DNA of 64,000 nt. Origin: a bacterium. GTDB lineage: Bacteria > Oederibacteriota > CAKKQC01. Positions 1 through 9,752 of the stretch are shown piece by piece. Position 1 is the stretch's first letter. Every line of letters begins with the position of its first letter. The position numbers were made by a program, and so were the translations under genes. Location: NCBI GenBank assembly GCA_919901855.1, contig CAKKQC010000022.1, positions 94,251 through 158,250 on the forward strand. Direction: 5' to 3'. Under the pieces are notes generated by a model, which did not search any database, was not told the origin of the DNA, and worked only from the letters and a program-made list of their open reading frames with translations.

Positions 1-129
1 GGGGAGTTCGTGATCGAGGGCATCAAGACCAACATCCCGTTCATGCGCGAGGTCGTCAACAGCGAGACCTTCCGGCGCGGCGTATACTCGACCCGCTTCC
101 TCGAGCACTTCCGGTTGACCGAGGTCTGA
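1..129 (+). CDS. accC: Biotin carboxylase subunit of acetyl-CoA carboxylase, C-terminal end only
   Basis: Only the last 42 codons are inside the window, ending at TGA 127-129. The stretch EGIKTNIPF followed by a short tail with STRFLEHF is typical of the C-terminal end of biotin carboxylase, the ATP-dependent enzyme that carboxylates the biotin carrier in fatty-acid synthesis. The catalytic ATP-grasp part lies upstream of the window. Identification rests on this short tail, so a biotin-carboxylase domain of a related carboxylase cannot be excluded. Confidence 0.75.
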   Translation, partial: GEFVIEGIKTNIPFMREVVNSETFRRGVYSTRFLEHFRLTEV

Positions 130-146
130 CGCCGGAGCCCGACGGC

Positions 147-575
147 ATGCCGTCCACGCGCCGCCTCGACCAGGGTCTCCTGCGCATGCTCGACGCCAAC
201 CTCAACCGGGCCTCCGAGGGGCTTCGCGCCGCCGAAGACGTGCTCCGGTTCGTCCGGCTCGACGCGAAGCGGAGCGGGGAAGCGCGGGCCCTGCGACACC
301 TCGTCCGCCGCACGGTCCTCGGGGTCATCCCGGCCGGCCATCTGCTGGAGGCCCGCGACAGCGCGCACGATCCGGGGCGCGGCCGCTGGCAGGCGGCCCG
401 CCGGTCGACGCGGGAGCTCCTGGCCGCTAATCTGCGCCGGGCGCAGGAAAGCGCCCGGGTATTGGAGGAGGGTCTGCGCCTTGCGGGGCGTCCGGCGGCC
501 GTGCGCGCCATGCAGGCGGTCCGATACCGGCTCTACCGCCTCGAATCGGCGGCCGCGTCCGTCCCCCGGCGGTGA
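147..575 (+). CDS. ThiD2-type protein (HMP-phosphate kinase-like, thiamin pathway)
   Basis: A 142-residue helical protein with the block MLDANLNRASEGLRAAEDVLRF near the start, then RRTVLG and a second half rich in LRRAQESARVLEE. This matches the N-terminal domain found fused to ThiE in several phyla and described as ThiD2, a monofunctional hydroxymethylpyrimidine-phosphate kinase. Here it is a separate gene whose TGA overlaps the GTG of thiE by four bases (572-575), so the two proteins are probably made together. Function is inferred from family and context; no catalytic residues can be confirmed by eye. Confidence 0.7.
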   Translation: MPSTRRLDQGLLRMLDANLNRASEGLRAAEDVLRFVRLDAKRSGEARALRHLVRRTVLGVIPAGHLLEARDSAHDPGRGRWQAARRSTRELLAANLRRAQESARVLEEGLRLAGRPAAVRAMQAVRYRLYRLESAAASVPRR

Positions 576-1240
576 CGCCTCGCCGGGCAGCCACTCGCCG
601 GCTGGCGGCGACGGGTGTCTACGCGATCCTCGGGGGTCTTCCCCCGCGCGGGCTGGTGTCGGTGGCGAGGCGGCTGCGCCGCGGGGGTATTCGCGTCTTC
701 CAGCTCCGGCTCAAACACGCTCGGGACCGCGACATCCTCCGGATTGCGGGGGACCTGCGGCGGGCTCTGGGCGGCTGCACCCTGGTGCTGAACGACCGGT
801 GCGACTTGGCGGGGGCCGCGGGCGTCGACGGAGTCCATCTCGGGCAGGACGACCTGCCGCTTTACGAGGCCCGTCGTCTGCTGGGCCCCGGGGTCTGGAT
901 CGGGCTCTCGGCGGGCACGCCCGCGGAGGTCGCCCAGGCGGTGGAGGAGCATCCGGACTACATCAGTCTAGGCCCGGCCTATGCGACGCGCACGAAACGG
1001 GACGCGGGGCCGGCGCTGGGCGGCAGGGGGTTCCGGCGGCTGGCGGGCCTGGCCGGCCGGGATCGACCGCTACTTGCAGTCGGGGGTGTCCGCCCCGATA
1101 ATGTGGGAGACCTGATTGGGAACGGCGCGACGGCGGTCGCCGCGGCCTCGTGGCTGACGAGGGCGGCGGACCCCGAAGGCGCGGCCCGGCGGTTGATGGA
1201 AGCGGTGTCGGCTGCTCGCAGGAGCCGGCGCGGCGTCTAA
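572..1240 (+). CDS. thiE: Thiamine-phosphate synthase
   Basis: Joins HMP pyrophosphate and thiazole phosphate to give thiamin phosphate. The 222-residue protein shows the TIM-barrel signatures of ThiE: QLRLK near residue 46, VLNDRCDLA, GVHLGQDDLP, SLGPAYATRTK and AVGGV near the C-terminus. The GTG start overlaps the stop of the ThiD2-type gene, giving HMP-P kinase and ThiE as a coupled pair. Length is normal for the family. Confidence 0.9.
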   Translation: MTPRRAATRRLAATGVYAILGGLPPRGLVSVARRLRRGGIRVFQLRLKHARDRDILRIAGDLRRALGGCTLVLNDRCDLAGAAGVDGVHLGQDDLPLYEARRLLGPGVWIGLSAGTPAEVAQAVEEHPDYISLGPAYATRTKRDAGPALGGRGFRRLAGLAGRDRPLLAVGGVRPDNVGDLIGNGATAVAAASWLTRAADPEGAARRLMEAVSAARRSRRGV

Positions 1241-1261
1241 CAGGAGAAACGGAGGCAGCGA

Positions 1262-1462
1262 ATGGAAATCGTCAACTCGATTCTGATCTCCGCGATGGTC
1301 ATCCTGCTCGTGCTCGCGATCGGGCAGTTGCTCAAGGAGACGCAGAAGCTCAAGGAGAACGCGGGGACCCTGGCGGGCCTCGTGATCTGGCTCCTCGTGG
1401 TCGTGGCCATCGGATTTCAGGAACTGCCCTGGCTCAGGAAGCTCATCGAAAAGAAACCCTGA
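1262..1462 (+). CDS. Small two-helix membrane protein, unknown function
   Basis: A 66-residue protein with a GGAGG ribosome site 10 bases before its ATG. Two hydrophobic helices (about residues 5-22 and 38-53) flank a charged segment with KETQKLKEN. It ends in a lysine-rich tail. It sits directly before the Flp pilin gene (12-base gap) and may belong with the pilus module, but I recognise no family. The start and ribosome site are convincing; the function is not known. Confidence 0.6.
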   Translation: MEIVNSILISAMVILLVLAIGQLLKETQKLKENAGTLAGLVIWLLVVVAIGFQELPWLRKLIEKKP

Positions 1463-1473
1463 AGGAGGAGCCC

Positions 1474-1695
1474 GTGCGCACGAACCGGTCCGCCCTGCTT
1501 TCGCGTCGCGGTCAGCATGGTCAGCGAGCCCAATATGGGCAAAGCCTCACGGAGTACGCGCTCATCGTCGTCCTGGTGGCGATCGTCGCGCTCGCGGCCG
1601 TGAAGCTGTTCGGCAAGCAGATCAAGGGACTCTTCGAGGGTGCCTCAAAGGAGATCTCGCAGGGCACGAAGGACACGCCGGTCAAGGTGCCCTGA
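1474..1695 (+). CDS. Flp/Fap-type pilin subunit
   Basis: A 73-residue type IVb pilin of the Tad system. The GTG start at 1474 is preceded by GGAGGAG. A basic, glutamine-rich leader is followed by the prepilin site YG|QSLTEY, where processing after Gly places the invariant Glu at +5 and Tyr at +6, then a hydrophobic stretch ALIVVLVAIVALAAV and an amphipathic tail. It is followed by a prepilin peptidase gene, which would process it. The secretion ATPase and other Tad proteins are not in this window. Confidence 0.85.
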   Translation: MRTNRSALLSRRGQHGQRAQYGQSLTEYALIVVLVAIVALAAVKLFGKQIKGLFEGASKEISQGTKDTPVKVP

Positions 1696-1751
1696 CGCCG
1701 AGGTGGGACGAGCGTCCCGCCCGCGACGTCGAGCGCCCAGACCCCAGCCCC

Positions 1752-2285
1752 TTGCCGCACAGCCTCGAGGCTCTCCGCCACGCGCTCTTCCTCGCGCTGC
1801 TCCTTGCCAGCGCGATCACGGATATGTACGAGCGCCGCATCTACAACGCCTTCACCTACCCGGCCATCAGTGCCGGACTCCTGCTGGCCCTGCTTGCGGG
1901 GGGGCACGCCTTTCTGGAGTCGGCCGGGGGCGCGTGCCTCGCCGCGGCCCTGCTCTATCCGCTGTGCCGCGCGGGGGGCATGGGGCTCGGCGACCTCAAG
2001 CTCCTGGCCGCCGTCGGCGCGCTGGAGGGAGTGGAGACGGGGTCGGCGGCTCTCCTGGCGAGCGCCGTCGTGGGCGGCATGATCGCGATCGTGCTCGCGG
2101 TCCGGCGCGGGGTCTTCCTTGCCACGCTCGCCCGGTCCTTCCGGGTGCCCGCGGCGATCGCCCGCTCGTTCGCGGGGCGGCGGATCCGGACGCTCAACCC
2201 GGCGCATCCCGGGGACGCCATTCCGTACGGGGTCGCCGTCGCGGTGGGGTCGATCGTGGCCTGGCGGTGGCACTGGCCGTGGTGA
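1752..2285 (+). CDS. Type IV prepilin peptidase (A24 family, TadV/CpaA-like)
   Basis: An integral membrane aspartic protease that removes leader peptides from Flp-type prepilins. The two catalytic aspartates are visible: ITDMYERRIYN near residue 24, and the family motif GMGLGDLKLL near residue 76. About five hydrophobic segments follow one another. The start is a TTG; no better start codon lies near. The stop overlaps the GTG of the TadE-like gene by four bases. At 177 residues it is the short form that lacks the methyltransferase domain. Confidence 0.85.
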   Translation: MPHSLEALRHALFLALLLASAITDMYERRIYNAFTYPAISAGLLLALLAGGHAFLESAGGACLAAALLYPLCRAGGMGLGDLKLLAAVGALEGVETGSAALLASAVVGGMIAIVLAVRRGVFLATLARSFRVPAAIARSFAGRRIRTLNPAHPGDAIPYGVAVAVGSIVAWRWHWPW

Positions 2286-2683
2286 GGCGCCGCGAATCCG
2301 GGCAGGTCCTCGCGGAAGTCGCCGTCGTCCTGCCCGCCCTTACCCTCCTTATCCTCGGGAGCCTGCAGGCTGGTCTGTTGGGGTACGCGGCTATCGTCGC
2401 GCGCGAGGCGGCCTTCCGCGGCCTGCGCGCGGCGGCCGTTGCCGCGCCCGCCAAACGCGACCAGGTGGCCAAGTTCGAGGCCGCCGTGGCGGTCGCGACG
2501 GCGCCGGGATTGTCGCTGGCGGGCGTGGTCGTGCGCGAGTCCGTGGCCAGGTTCCCGCGCGCGGCGGCCAACGTCCGGCGGCTGGAGCTCGTGGTCCGGG
2601 TGGGTGCGCCGCGGCTGGTCCCCGCGCGCATCGCGTGGGTGGCCGAGGGACGCGCGATCCTTCCGATGGAGCCGTCCTGGTAG
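2282..2683 (+). CDS. TadE-like pseudopilin
   Basis: A 133-residue protein with a basic start (VRRRESG), a prepilin-like processing site G|QVLAEV with Glu at +5, and one N-terminal hydrophobic helix VVLPALTLLILGSLQAG. This is the layout of TadE minor pseudopilins of Tad pili. The start is GTG 2282, coupled to the peptidase stop (GTGA); GTG 2279 is an equally possible start one codon earlier. The rest of the protein is alanine- and valine-rich and exported. Confidence 0.7.
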   Translation: MRRRESGQVLAEVAVVLPALTLLILGSLQAGLLGYAAIVAREAAFRGLRAAAVAAPAKRDQVAKFEAAVAVATAPGLSLAGVVVRESVARFPRAAANVRRLELVVRVGAPRLVPARIAWVAEGRAILPMEPSW

Positions 2684-3834
2684 TGGCGCGGCGTCGCGAT
2701 CCGGAGGCTGGTCAGGTTCTGCCCTGGGCAGCCGGCGGGCTCGTGGTCGCCGCCCTGGTCGCGCTCCTGGTCGTCCGGGTGGCGCACGACCGGTGGGAAC
2801 GCGTGCGGTGGCAGACGGCGGCCGACGCGACGGCGCTGTCGACCGCGACGTCGTACGCGCGGGGACTCAACCTCGCTGCCGCGTCGAACCAGGTCCTGCT
2901 AGCCGCCGCGATCACGGACCTGGCGCTCAAGGCCCTGGGGGTGGGGGCGGTCCAGAAGGCGGTGGGGAAGACGGCTGGGGCGATGGGCCTGAAGGGGCCC
3001 ACTAGCTTCACCGACGTGGTCACCCAGCTTCAGGATCTCTGGGCGGGCACGTGGCTCCGGGTGCCGCCCGGGGGCGTGCCGGCCGCGCCCGCCGGATTCG
3101 CGCCCCTGATGATGGAAGCCACGGCCGTCGCCGTCGGGCGCGCGAACGGACTGTTGGTCGTGCCGCTGTGGAACGGGCGCCGCGGGCCGGGGGCGGCCGT
3201 GCCCGACCTCAATCTGCGCCGGGCGACGGCGGCCGATGTGATGGCGGAGCTGGGCCGGACGACGACGACGGTCGAATCCGGCACCAGGAAGGAGACCCGG
3301 TACTCGTACCAACCGGAGTCAGGCGGGAGACGCGTGGAGGTGCCTCCCCAGGAAGTCGAGCGGATCAGGTACCGGGACGAGCGGGGGCGCTGGGTGGAGA
3401 GATCGAGGATCAGGGGGCGCGAGGGCAACCTGGCGGGCAAGTTCCTGCACGTCGAGAAGGTGGCGACGAAGGCGCTCAAGGCCCTCGACTTCCCGCTGCC
3501 CCTGGTCGAGCGGGAGCCGGCCCACCGGGTCGTGATCGTCGGCCGGCCCTGCGCCACGAACCAGCCGGGCGCGCGAAGGGTAGTAGTGGCGGCGGCGGAG
3601 GTCGGCGGCGGCGCGGTCTTCAACGCCGCCTTCGGGGACCCCTCCTACGACGTTCGGCTGGCGGAACCCCCGGGCGGACTCGCGGCCGACGCGGACGTCC
3701 TGCGCCTCCTCGCTTCGCCGGGCCTCCTCCGCGCGTGGATCGTCCGGTCCGCCGCGACGATGGTCTCGGACTACTTCCGGGCCGGAGTTTGCGACAAGTT
3801 GACTGCCGGGTTGCCGGGCCTGGGATCGCGGTAG
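2683..3834 (+). CDS. TadG/TadE-like pilus-associated protein
   Basis: A 383-residue protein with a single N-terminal membrane helix (AAGGLVVAALVALLVVRVAHD, about residues 14-34) after the pseudopilin-like AGQVLPW. The region just after it, WQTAADATALSTATSYARGLN, is the helix typical of Tad-neighbourhood proteins in which the ordinary sequence reads aADaaAla. The remaining 320 residues are periplasmic and of unknown fold. GTG 2683 overlaps the TAG of the previous gene by one base. Assignment rests on the N-terminal pattern and the cluster. Confidence 0.6.
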   Translation: MARRRDPEAGQVLPWAAGGLVVAALVALLVVRVAHDRWERVRWQTAADATALSTATSYARGLNLAAASNQVLLAAAITDLALKALGVGAVQKAVGKTAGAMGLKGPTSFTDVVTQLQDLWAGTWLRVPPGGVPAAPAGFAPLMMEATAVAVGRANGLLVVPLWNGRRGPGAAVPDLNLRRATAADVMAELGRTTTTVESGTRKETRYSYQPESGGRRVEVPPQEVERIRYRDERGRWVERSRIRGREGNLAGKFLHVEKVATKALKALDFPLPLVEREPAHRVVIVGRPCATNQPGARRVVVAAAEVGGGAVFNAAFGDPSYDVRLAEPPGGLAADADVLRLLASPGLLRAWIVRSAATMVSDYFRAGVCDKLTAGLPGLGSR

Positions 3835-3842
3835 AGGATCCG

Positions 3843-5930
3843 ATGGCGTCCTGCCTGCTCTTCCTCGTCACGTGGTGTGTGTGCGTGCTGACCTGCTGTC
3901 CCACGGTCTCGTACGACGACACGGGGGAGTTCTGCGTCGCCGCGCTCCAGCTCGGCGTGCCGCATCCGCCCGGCTATCCCTTGTACGTCCAGCTCATGGC
4001 GCTGGGGCGCCATCTCCCCGTGGGGTCCTTCGCTTTCCGCCTCAACCTGATGGGTGGGCTCTGGGCCGCGTTCGCCGCGGTCGCGCTACTCTCCTTATGG
4101 AAGCGATTGGGCCGGGGGCCCGCGATCGCGGGCGCGGCGGCGTCGCTCGCGGCGGTCTTCGCCGCCGGGCCGTGGAGCCAGGCCACCACCGCGAAGGGGG
4201 GCGTGTATCTGCTCAACGCCGCGCTCGCCGCCGGGGTGCTCATGCCGGCGCGCGCCGAGTTCGGCGCGGCGGGACGGGCGGCGGCGGCGGGACTGCTCGT
4301 GGGCGTGGCGTTTGCGAACCACTGGATGACCGCGGCCGCGCTGCTGCCCGCCCTCGCGATTCAGCTCTCGACGCCGGTCGCCGTCCCGGGGGGGCGCCGC
4401 GCCGGGCTCGCGGCGGTCGCCTTCGCGCTGGGCGTCTCGGTCTACGTCACCCTCCCCCTGCTCGCGAGCCGCCAGCCCTTCCTGAACTGGAGCTCGACCG
4501 AACGGGCGGGCGGGTTCGCGTTCTCCGTGGGGCGGCGCCAGTACCAGGGCGCGGCGGCGGGCGAGACGGCGGCCCCCATCGGGGACCGGATCGCGGCGAT
4601 CGGAGGGGCGCTGGCCGGCGCGGGGCCCGTCGCGCTCCTGCTGCCCCTCGCGGCGGCCGGCGTCGCCGCTCTGGCCGTGGCCGGGCCGCGGGAAGCGCTT
4701 TCTGTGGGGGGCGTGCTCCTGTCGTTGTATGCCGGCCTCCTTGCCTACGGTCCCCTGCGCGCCGGGGCGCCCTGGTACTTCGAGATCTTCTCCGTGACGG
4801 GCACCGCGCTCGTGACCTGGCTCGCCTTCGCCGGCCTCGCCGCCCTCGCCGGATGGACAGCCGGCCGGGCAGCACGGGGGCGAGCCGGGCCGGCAGCCGC
4901 GAGCGCGGTGGCGGCCGTCGCGGTCGCGTTCGCCCTGCTCGCGGTGAGGGCCGGCCCGGCGCGCTGGCGCGCGTGCGACCGGTCGCACGAGTACGCGACC
5001 TGGGATCTCGCCGTGAACCTCGACGCGCAGACCGCCGGGCGGGGGCTCCTCTTCGCGAACAGCGACGTGGTCGTCTTCGGCAACTGGTACCACTGGCTCG
5101 TCGAGGGGCGCCGGCGCGGGGCGGTCGTGGTGCCCGCTCCGCTTCTGCCCATGCCGTGGGTGCCGCGGGGGTTCACCTCCGCGATCGCCGGCCTCAGGGC
5201 CCCCTTGCCGCTTCCGACGGCCGGGGCCGAGGCGATCCCGGCGCTCATGCGCGCGTGGGAGCAGGGCAACCGGTCGCGGTTCTCTACCTACACGTTCACG
5301 ACCGACGTCTCGCGGGCCACCTGGCCCGAGGGGAAGGCGCGACCTGGGGAGGGGATCGTTCGCCTGGTAGAGCACGGGTGGGTGTACCGTGTCCTGCGCG
5401 GAGAGGCCGCCAGGAAGGAGGTGCCCGCGGTTAGCGCAGTACGTGCGCTCCGCCTGCGCGGCATGTACGACGGGGAGATCGCGCGCGAACCGCGGAAGTT
5501 CGCCACGTTCCAGCCCATCGGCTTCAGCGGTCTGCTCACGATGGGCTCAGTTGCGGACGCAGCTGTCGGGGTTTCGGGTCCGAAGGGCCCCTCAACCCCG
5601 CGGCGCGGGACGCGGTGGGCGTTGGAGCGGGCGCGGGGGATGGCCCGATCAGATGACGATTTGTCACGGGTGGAGTCCGGTTTGGCCGCGCTCGCGGCGC
5701 AGGAAGGGCGGTACGCGGACGCGGTCGTGCGGTTCGAGCGCGCGGAAAGCCTGTCGCCATCGCCATCGATTCTCATGAACCTCGTCATGCTCCGCCTTCG
5801 TCTGGGTCAGGACCGCGAAGCGGCGGCTGCGGCGAAAAGGCTGATGCACGAGGCGCCGAACAGCGAAGAGGGCCGGTCAGCCGCGCTCCTGCTCCAGCGG
5901 CTTGAGCGGCGGGGGCGCGCTGCGCGATAA
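3843..5930 (+). CDS. DUF2723 membrane protein (GT-C-type glycosyltransferase) with C-terminal repeat region
   Basis: A 695-residue polytopic membrane protein. The N-terminus has the acidic motif SYDDTGEF (residues 23-30) followed by HPPGYPLY, the hallmark of DUF2723/TMEM260-like proteins, which resemble O-mannosyltransferases. Some ten hydrophobic segments follow up to about residue 370, then a soluble part. The last 120 residues (ARGMARSDDDLSRVESGLAALAAQEGRY, then AVVRFERAESLSPS) look like TPR repeats. ATG 3843 is chosen because it begins just before the first helix. Sugar and acceptor are unknown. Confidence 0.75.
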   Translation: MASCLLFLVTWCVCVLTCCPTVSYDDTGEFCVAALQLGVPHPPGYPLYVQLMALGRHLPVGSFAFRLNLMGGLWAAFAAVALLSLWKRLGRGPAIAGAAASLAAVFAAGPWSQATTAKGGVYLLNAALAAGVLMPARAEFGAAGRAAAAGLLVGVAFANHWMTAAALLPALAIQLSTPVAVPGGRRAGLAAVAFALGVSVYVTLPLLASRQPFLNWSSTERAGGFAFSVGRRQYQGAAAGETAAPIGDRIAAIGGALAGAGPVALLLPLAAAGVAALAVAGPREALSVGGVLLSLYAGLLAYGPLRAGAPWYFEIFSVTGTALVTWLAFAGLAALAGWTAGRAARGRAGPAAASAVAAVAVAFALLAVRAGPARWRACDRSHEYATWDLAVNLDAQTAGRGLLFANSDVVVFGNWYHWLVEGRRRGAVVVPAPLLPMPWVPRGFTSAIAGLRAPLPLPTAGAEAIPALMRAWEQGNRSRFSTYTFTTDVSRATWPEGKARPGEGIVRLVEHGWVYRVLRGEAARKEVPAVSAVRALRLRGMYDGEIAREPRKFATFQPIGFSGLLTMGSVADAAVGVSGPKGPSTPRRGTRWALERARGMARSDDDLSRVESGLAALAAQEGRYADAVVRFERAESLSPSPSILMNLVMLRLRLGQDREAAAAAKRLMHEAPNSEEGRSAALLLQRLERRGRAAR

Positions 5931-5937
5931 TATCGCG
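5902..5937 (+). promoter_or_regulatory. Likely promoter of the gap operon with a palindrome over the -10 box
   Basis: TTGAGC (5902-5907), an 18-base spacer and GATAAT (5926-5931) form a sigma-70-like promoter overlapping the end of the DUF2723 gene. The -10 box lies inside a perfect inverted repeat, CGCGATA-A-TATCGCG (5923-5937), which could be a repressor site. A second short hairpin, CGCGAG-GT-CTCGCG (5963-5976), lies in the 5' leader. The regulator is unknown. Confidence 0.45.
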
Positions 5938-6005
5938 GTCCGTATGCGGTCGAGAAGCCTATCGCGAGGTCTCGCGGGACCCGCGCAACAAGTGGAGGGG
6001 AAATC

Positions 6006-7028
<1,023 letters not shown>

Positions 7029-7040
7029 GGCCGGACTCCG

Positions 7041-8243
7041 ATGCCCGGCTCGCTGGACAAGCTCAGCGTCGAGGATCTCAAGGTCGAAGGCAGGCGCGTG
7101 TTGCTGCGGGTGGACTTCAACGTCCCGCTCGATGAGAAGGGGGCCGTCACCGACGACACCCGGATCAGGGAGTCCCTGCCGACGATCAAGTTCCTGGTGG
7201 AGCACAAGGCGCGGTTGATCGTGGTGGCCCACATGGGCCGGCCCAAGGGGAAACCCTCGGAGAAGCTCCGGCTCGACCCCGCGGCGAAGAAGCTCGGGGA
7301 CCTGCTGGGGATGCCGGTCAGGAAGATCAACGTGGTCGTCGGCCCCGAGGCGACGGCGGCGGCGCAGGCCCTCAAGGACGGCGAGATCCTGATGCTCGAG
7401 AATGTCCGGTTCGAGCCGGGCGAGGAGAAGAACGACGAGGCGCTGTCGAAGTCGCTGGCGGCGCTCGCGGAGTTGTACGTGAACGACGCGTTCGGGACCG
7501 CGCACCGCGCGCATTCGTCCACGGTGGGGGTGGCGAAGTTCCTGCCGCAGGCCGCCGCGGGATACCTCATGCAGAAGGAGCTCAAGTACCTGGGAGCGGC
7601 CCTCGAGAATCCCGAGCGGCCGTTCACGGCGGTGCTGGGCGGCGCCAAGGTGTCTTCCAAGCTCTCGGTCATCTCCAAGCTGGCCGAGAAGGTGGACAAC
7701 CTCCTGATCGGCGGCGGGATGGCGTACACGTTCCTCCGGGCCATGCACATGAACGTGGGGAAGTCCCTGGTGGAAGAGGATCGCATCAAGGACGCGAAGG
7801 AGATCCTCAAGCTCCTGATCGACCGGGACGTCAAGTGGCTGCTCCCGTTCGACCACGTGATCACGGACAAGCTCGCGGCGGACGGGATCCCGCAGATCGT
7901 CACGCGCGAGGGCATTCCGCCGGACATGATGGCCGTGGACATCGGGCCGAGCACGATCGAGATGTTCGAGAACGTGCTCCGGCAGTCGAAGACGATCCTG
8001 TGGAACGGCCCCATGGGCGTCTTCGAGATCATGCAGTTTTCGACGGGCACCTACCGGATGGCGCTGGCGATATCCGGATGCAAGGGGACGTCGATCGTGG
8101 GCGGCGGCGATTCCGTCGCGGCCATCAACAATCTCGGGATCGCGGGCAAGTTCTCGCACGTCAGCACCGGCGGGGGCGCTTCGCTCGAGTTCCTGGAAGG
8201 CATCGAGCTGCCGGGCCTCGCGGCGCTCACGAACCGGAGGTAA
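7041..8243 (+). CDS. pgk: Phosphoglycerate kinase
   Basis: Transfers phosphate from 1,3-bisphosphoglycerate to ADP. Visible family blocks are [16 protein letters not shown] near the start, [62 protein letters not shown] and the C-terminal GGGDSVAAI with [13 protein letters not shown]. Length (400 residues) is normal. It lies between gap and tpiA with short spacers, so it is co-transcribed. Confidence 0.97.
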   Translation: MPGSLDKLSVEDLKVEGRRVLLRVDFNVPLDEKGAVTDDTRIRESLPTIKFLVEHKARLIVVAHMGRPKGKPSEKLRLDPAAKKLGDLLGMPVRKINVVVGPEATAAAQALKDGEILMLENVRFEPGEEKNDEALSKSLAALAELYVNDAFGTAHRAHSSTVGVAKFLPQAAAGYLMQKELKYLGAALENPERPFTAVLGGAKVSSKLSVISKLAEKVDNLLIGGGMAYTFLRAMHMNVGKSLVEEDRIKDAKEILKLLIDRDVKWLLPFDHVITDKLAADGIPQIVTREGIPPDMMAVDIGPSTIEMFENVLRQSKTILWNGPMGVFEIMQFSTGTYRMALAISGCKGTSIVGGGDSVAAINNLGIAGKFSHVSTGGGASLEFLEGIELPGLAALTNRR

Positions 8244-8252
8244 CGACCACAA

Positions 8253-9020
8253 ATGAGCCGTCAACGCATCGCGGCCGCGAACTGGAAAATGTACAAGACC
8301 CGCTCGCAGGCGAAGACCTTCATGGACGCATTCGCGAAGACGGGGCCCTGGACGGGCGCGGCGAAAGTCGTCGTCTGCCCGCCGTTCACGTCGCTCGATG
8401 TGGTGGGGGCGGGGCTGGGCGCTTCCGGCGTCGCGCTGGGGGCCCAGGACTGCCACTGGGAAACCGAAGGCGCGTTCACCGGCGAGGTGGCGACGGCCAT
8501 GCTCAAGGACGCGGGGTGCACGTATGTGATCGTCGGGCACTCGGAGCGCCGCAAGCTCTTCGGGGAGACCGATGAGACGGTCAACAAGAAGCTGCAGGCC
8601 GCGGTCAAGGCGGGGTTGATCCCCATCCTGTGCGTCGGCGAAACGCTCCAGGAGCGCGACGCGGGGAAGACGGAGTCCGTGGTCCGCACGCAGGTCACGG
8701 GGGGACTCGCGGGGTTCGATGCGGCTACGGTCAAGGGATTCGTGATCGCGTACGAGCCCGTCTGGGCCATCGGCACCGGCAAGGTGGCGACGCCCCAGCA
8801 GGCGCAGGAGGTGCACGCCGTCATCCGGAAACTGCTTGCGGACAGAGGCCCCGAAGTCGCGGCCGCGGTGCCCGTACTCTATGGCGGCTCCGTGAAGGCG
8901 GACAACATCGCGGCGTTGATGGCGGGGCCCGATCTTGACGGTGGTCTCGTCGGCGGGGCGGCCCTCGACCCCGTCAGCTTCGCGGCAATCGCCAAGGGCA
9001 TTCAGGAGGCGCAACGATAA
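8253..9020 (+). CDS. tpiA: Triosephosphate isomerase
   Basis: Interconverts dihydroxyacetone phosphate and glyceraldehyde 3-phosphate. The 255-residue protein begins with the typical AANWKMYKT carrying the active-site lysine, has the catalytic histidine in VGHSERR and the catalytic glutamate in [19 protein letters not shown], and the phosphate-binding YGGSVKADN near the end. Its stop (TAA 9018-9020) touches the secG ATG by one base. Confidence 0.97.
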   Translation: MSRQRIAAANWKMYKTRSQAKTFMDAFAKTGPWTGAAKVVVCPPFTSLDVVGAGLGASGVALGAQDCHWETEGAFTGEVATAMLKDAGCTYVIVGHSERRKLFGETDETVNKKLQAAVKAGLIPILCVGETLQERDAGKTESVVRTQVTGGLAGFDAATVKGFVIAYEPVWAIGTGKVATPQQAQEVHAVIRKLLADRGPEVAAAVPVLYGGSVKADNIAALMAGPDLDGGLVGGAALDPVSFAAIAKGIQEAQR

Positions 9021-9328
9021 TGATGACCCTCATGACCATCCTCTACGTGTTCGTCTGCCTGTTGCTCATCGTGGCCGTGCTCATCCAGCAGGGCAAGGGC
9101 TCAGGGATGGGTGCGCTTACGGGAGCGGGACAGACGTGGTTCGGCCCGGCCGGGAGCAAGACCCTCTTGATGAAGATCACGCTCGGACTGGCGGGAGTCT
9201 TCCTCGTGATGGCCGTGATCATGACGCTGGCGGCCACGCGCCGCCCGATGGCGCCTCCGCCTCAGGAAGCGCCTGCGGCCCAGGCGCCGGCCCCGGCATC
9301 AACGCCGGCGCCCGCTCCGGCCAAATAG
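9020..9328 (+). CDS. secG: Preprotein translocase subunit SecG
   Basis: A 102-residue membrane protein of the Sec channel. Two hydrophobic helices (about residues 3-20 and 55-74) flank the conserved loop QQGKGSGMGALTGAGQTWFGPAGSKTLLMK, which matches SecG well. The C-terminus is an alanine/proline-rich low-complexity tail. The position behind tpiA is common in many bacteria and supports the call. Confidence 0.92.
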   Translation: MMTLMTILYVFVCLLLIVAVLIQQGKGSGMGALTGAGQTWFGPAGSKTLLMKITLGLAGVFLVMAVIMTLAATRRPMAPPPQEAPAAQAPAPASTPAPAPAK

Positions 9329-9341
9329 CCAAGGGATCCCC

Positions 9342-9752
9342 ATGCCGACCTACGACTACGTGTGCGCGTCCTGCGGCACATTCGAAATGTACCAGGGCAT
9401 CAAGGAGACGCCGGTGGCCGCCTGCCCGACCTGCGGCGGCCCGGTCCGCCGCAAGATCGGGACGGGCGGCGGTCTGCTCTTCAAGGGGAGCGGGTTCTAC
9501 GTGACCGACTACCGGTCGAATGCCTACCAGCAGAAGGCGAAGGACGATCATCCGGCCGCGTCGGCTTCGAGTGACGCCAAGGCCGCCCCGCCCGCCTCGG
9601 GGTCCCCGGCCGCACCGGGGGCCGCTCCTGCGACGGGCGGCACGGGCGGGGCCCCTGCGTCCCCGGCCACGGGATCGTCCGCATCGTCAGGCCCCGCCGC
9701 GACTCCGCCGTCGCCGACCGGGTCCTCCCCGGGGGGAGAGAAGACTTCCTGA
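9342..9752 (+). CDS. FmdB-type zinc-ribbon regulatory protein
   Basis: The first 65 residues are a FmdB/CxxC_CXXC_SSSS zinc ribbon: YDYVCASCGTFE, then ACPTCGGPVRRKIGTGGG and the usual FKGSGFYVTDYRS. The remaining half is a disordered alanine/proline/glycine tail. Such small proteins are widespread and thought to be regulatory, but no exact role is established. A GGGATC-type upstream region gives no clear ribosome site. It is followed at once by the M24-like gene. Confidence 0.85.
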   Translation: MPTYDYVCASCGTFEMYQGIKETPVAACPTCGGPVRRKIGTGGGLLFKGSGFYVTDYRSNAYQQKAKDDHPAASASSDAKAAPPASGSPAAPGAAPATGGTGGAPASPATGSSASSGPAATPPSPTGSSPGGEKTS

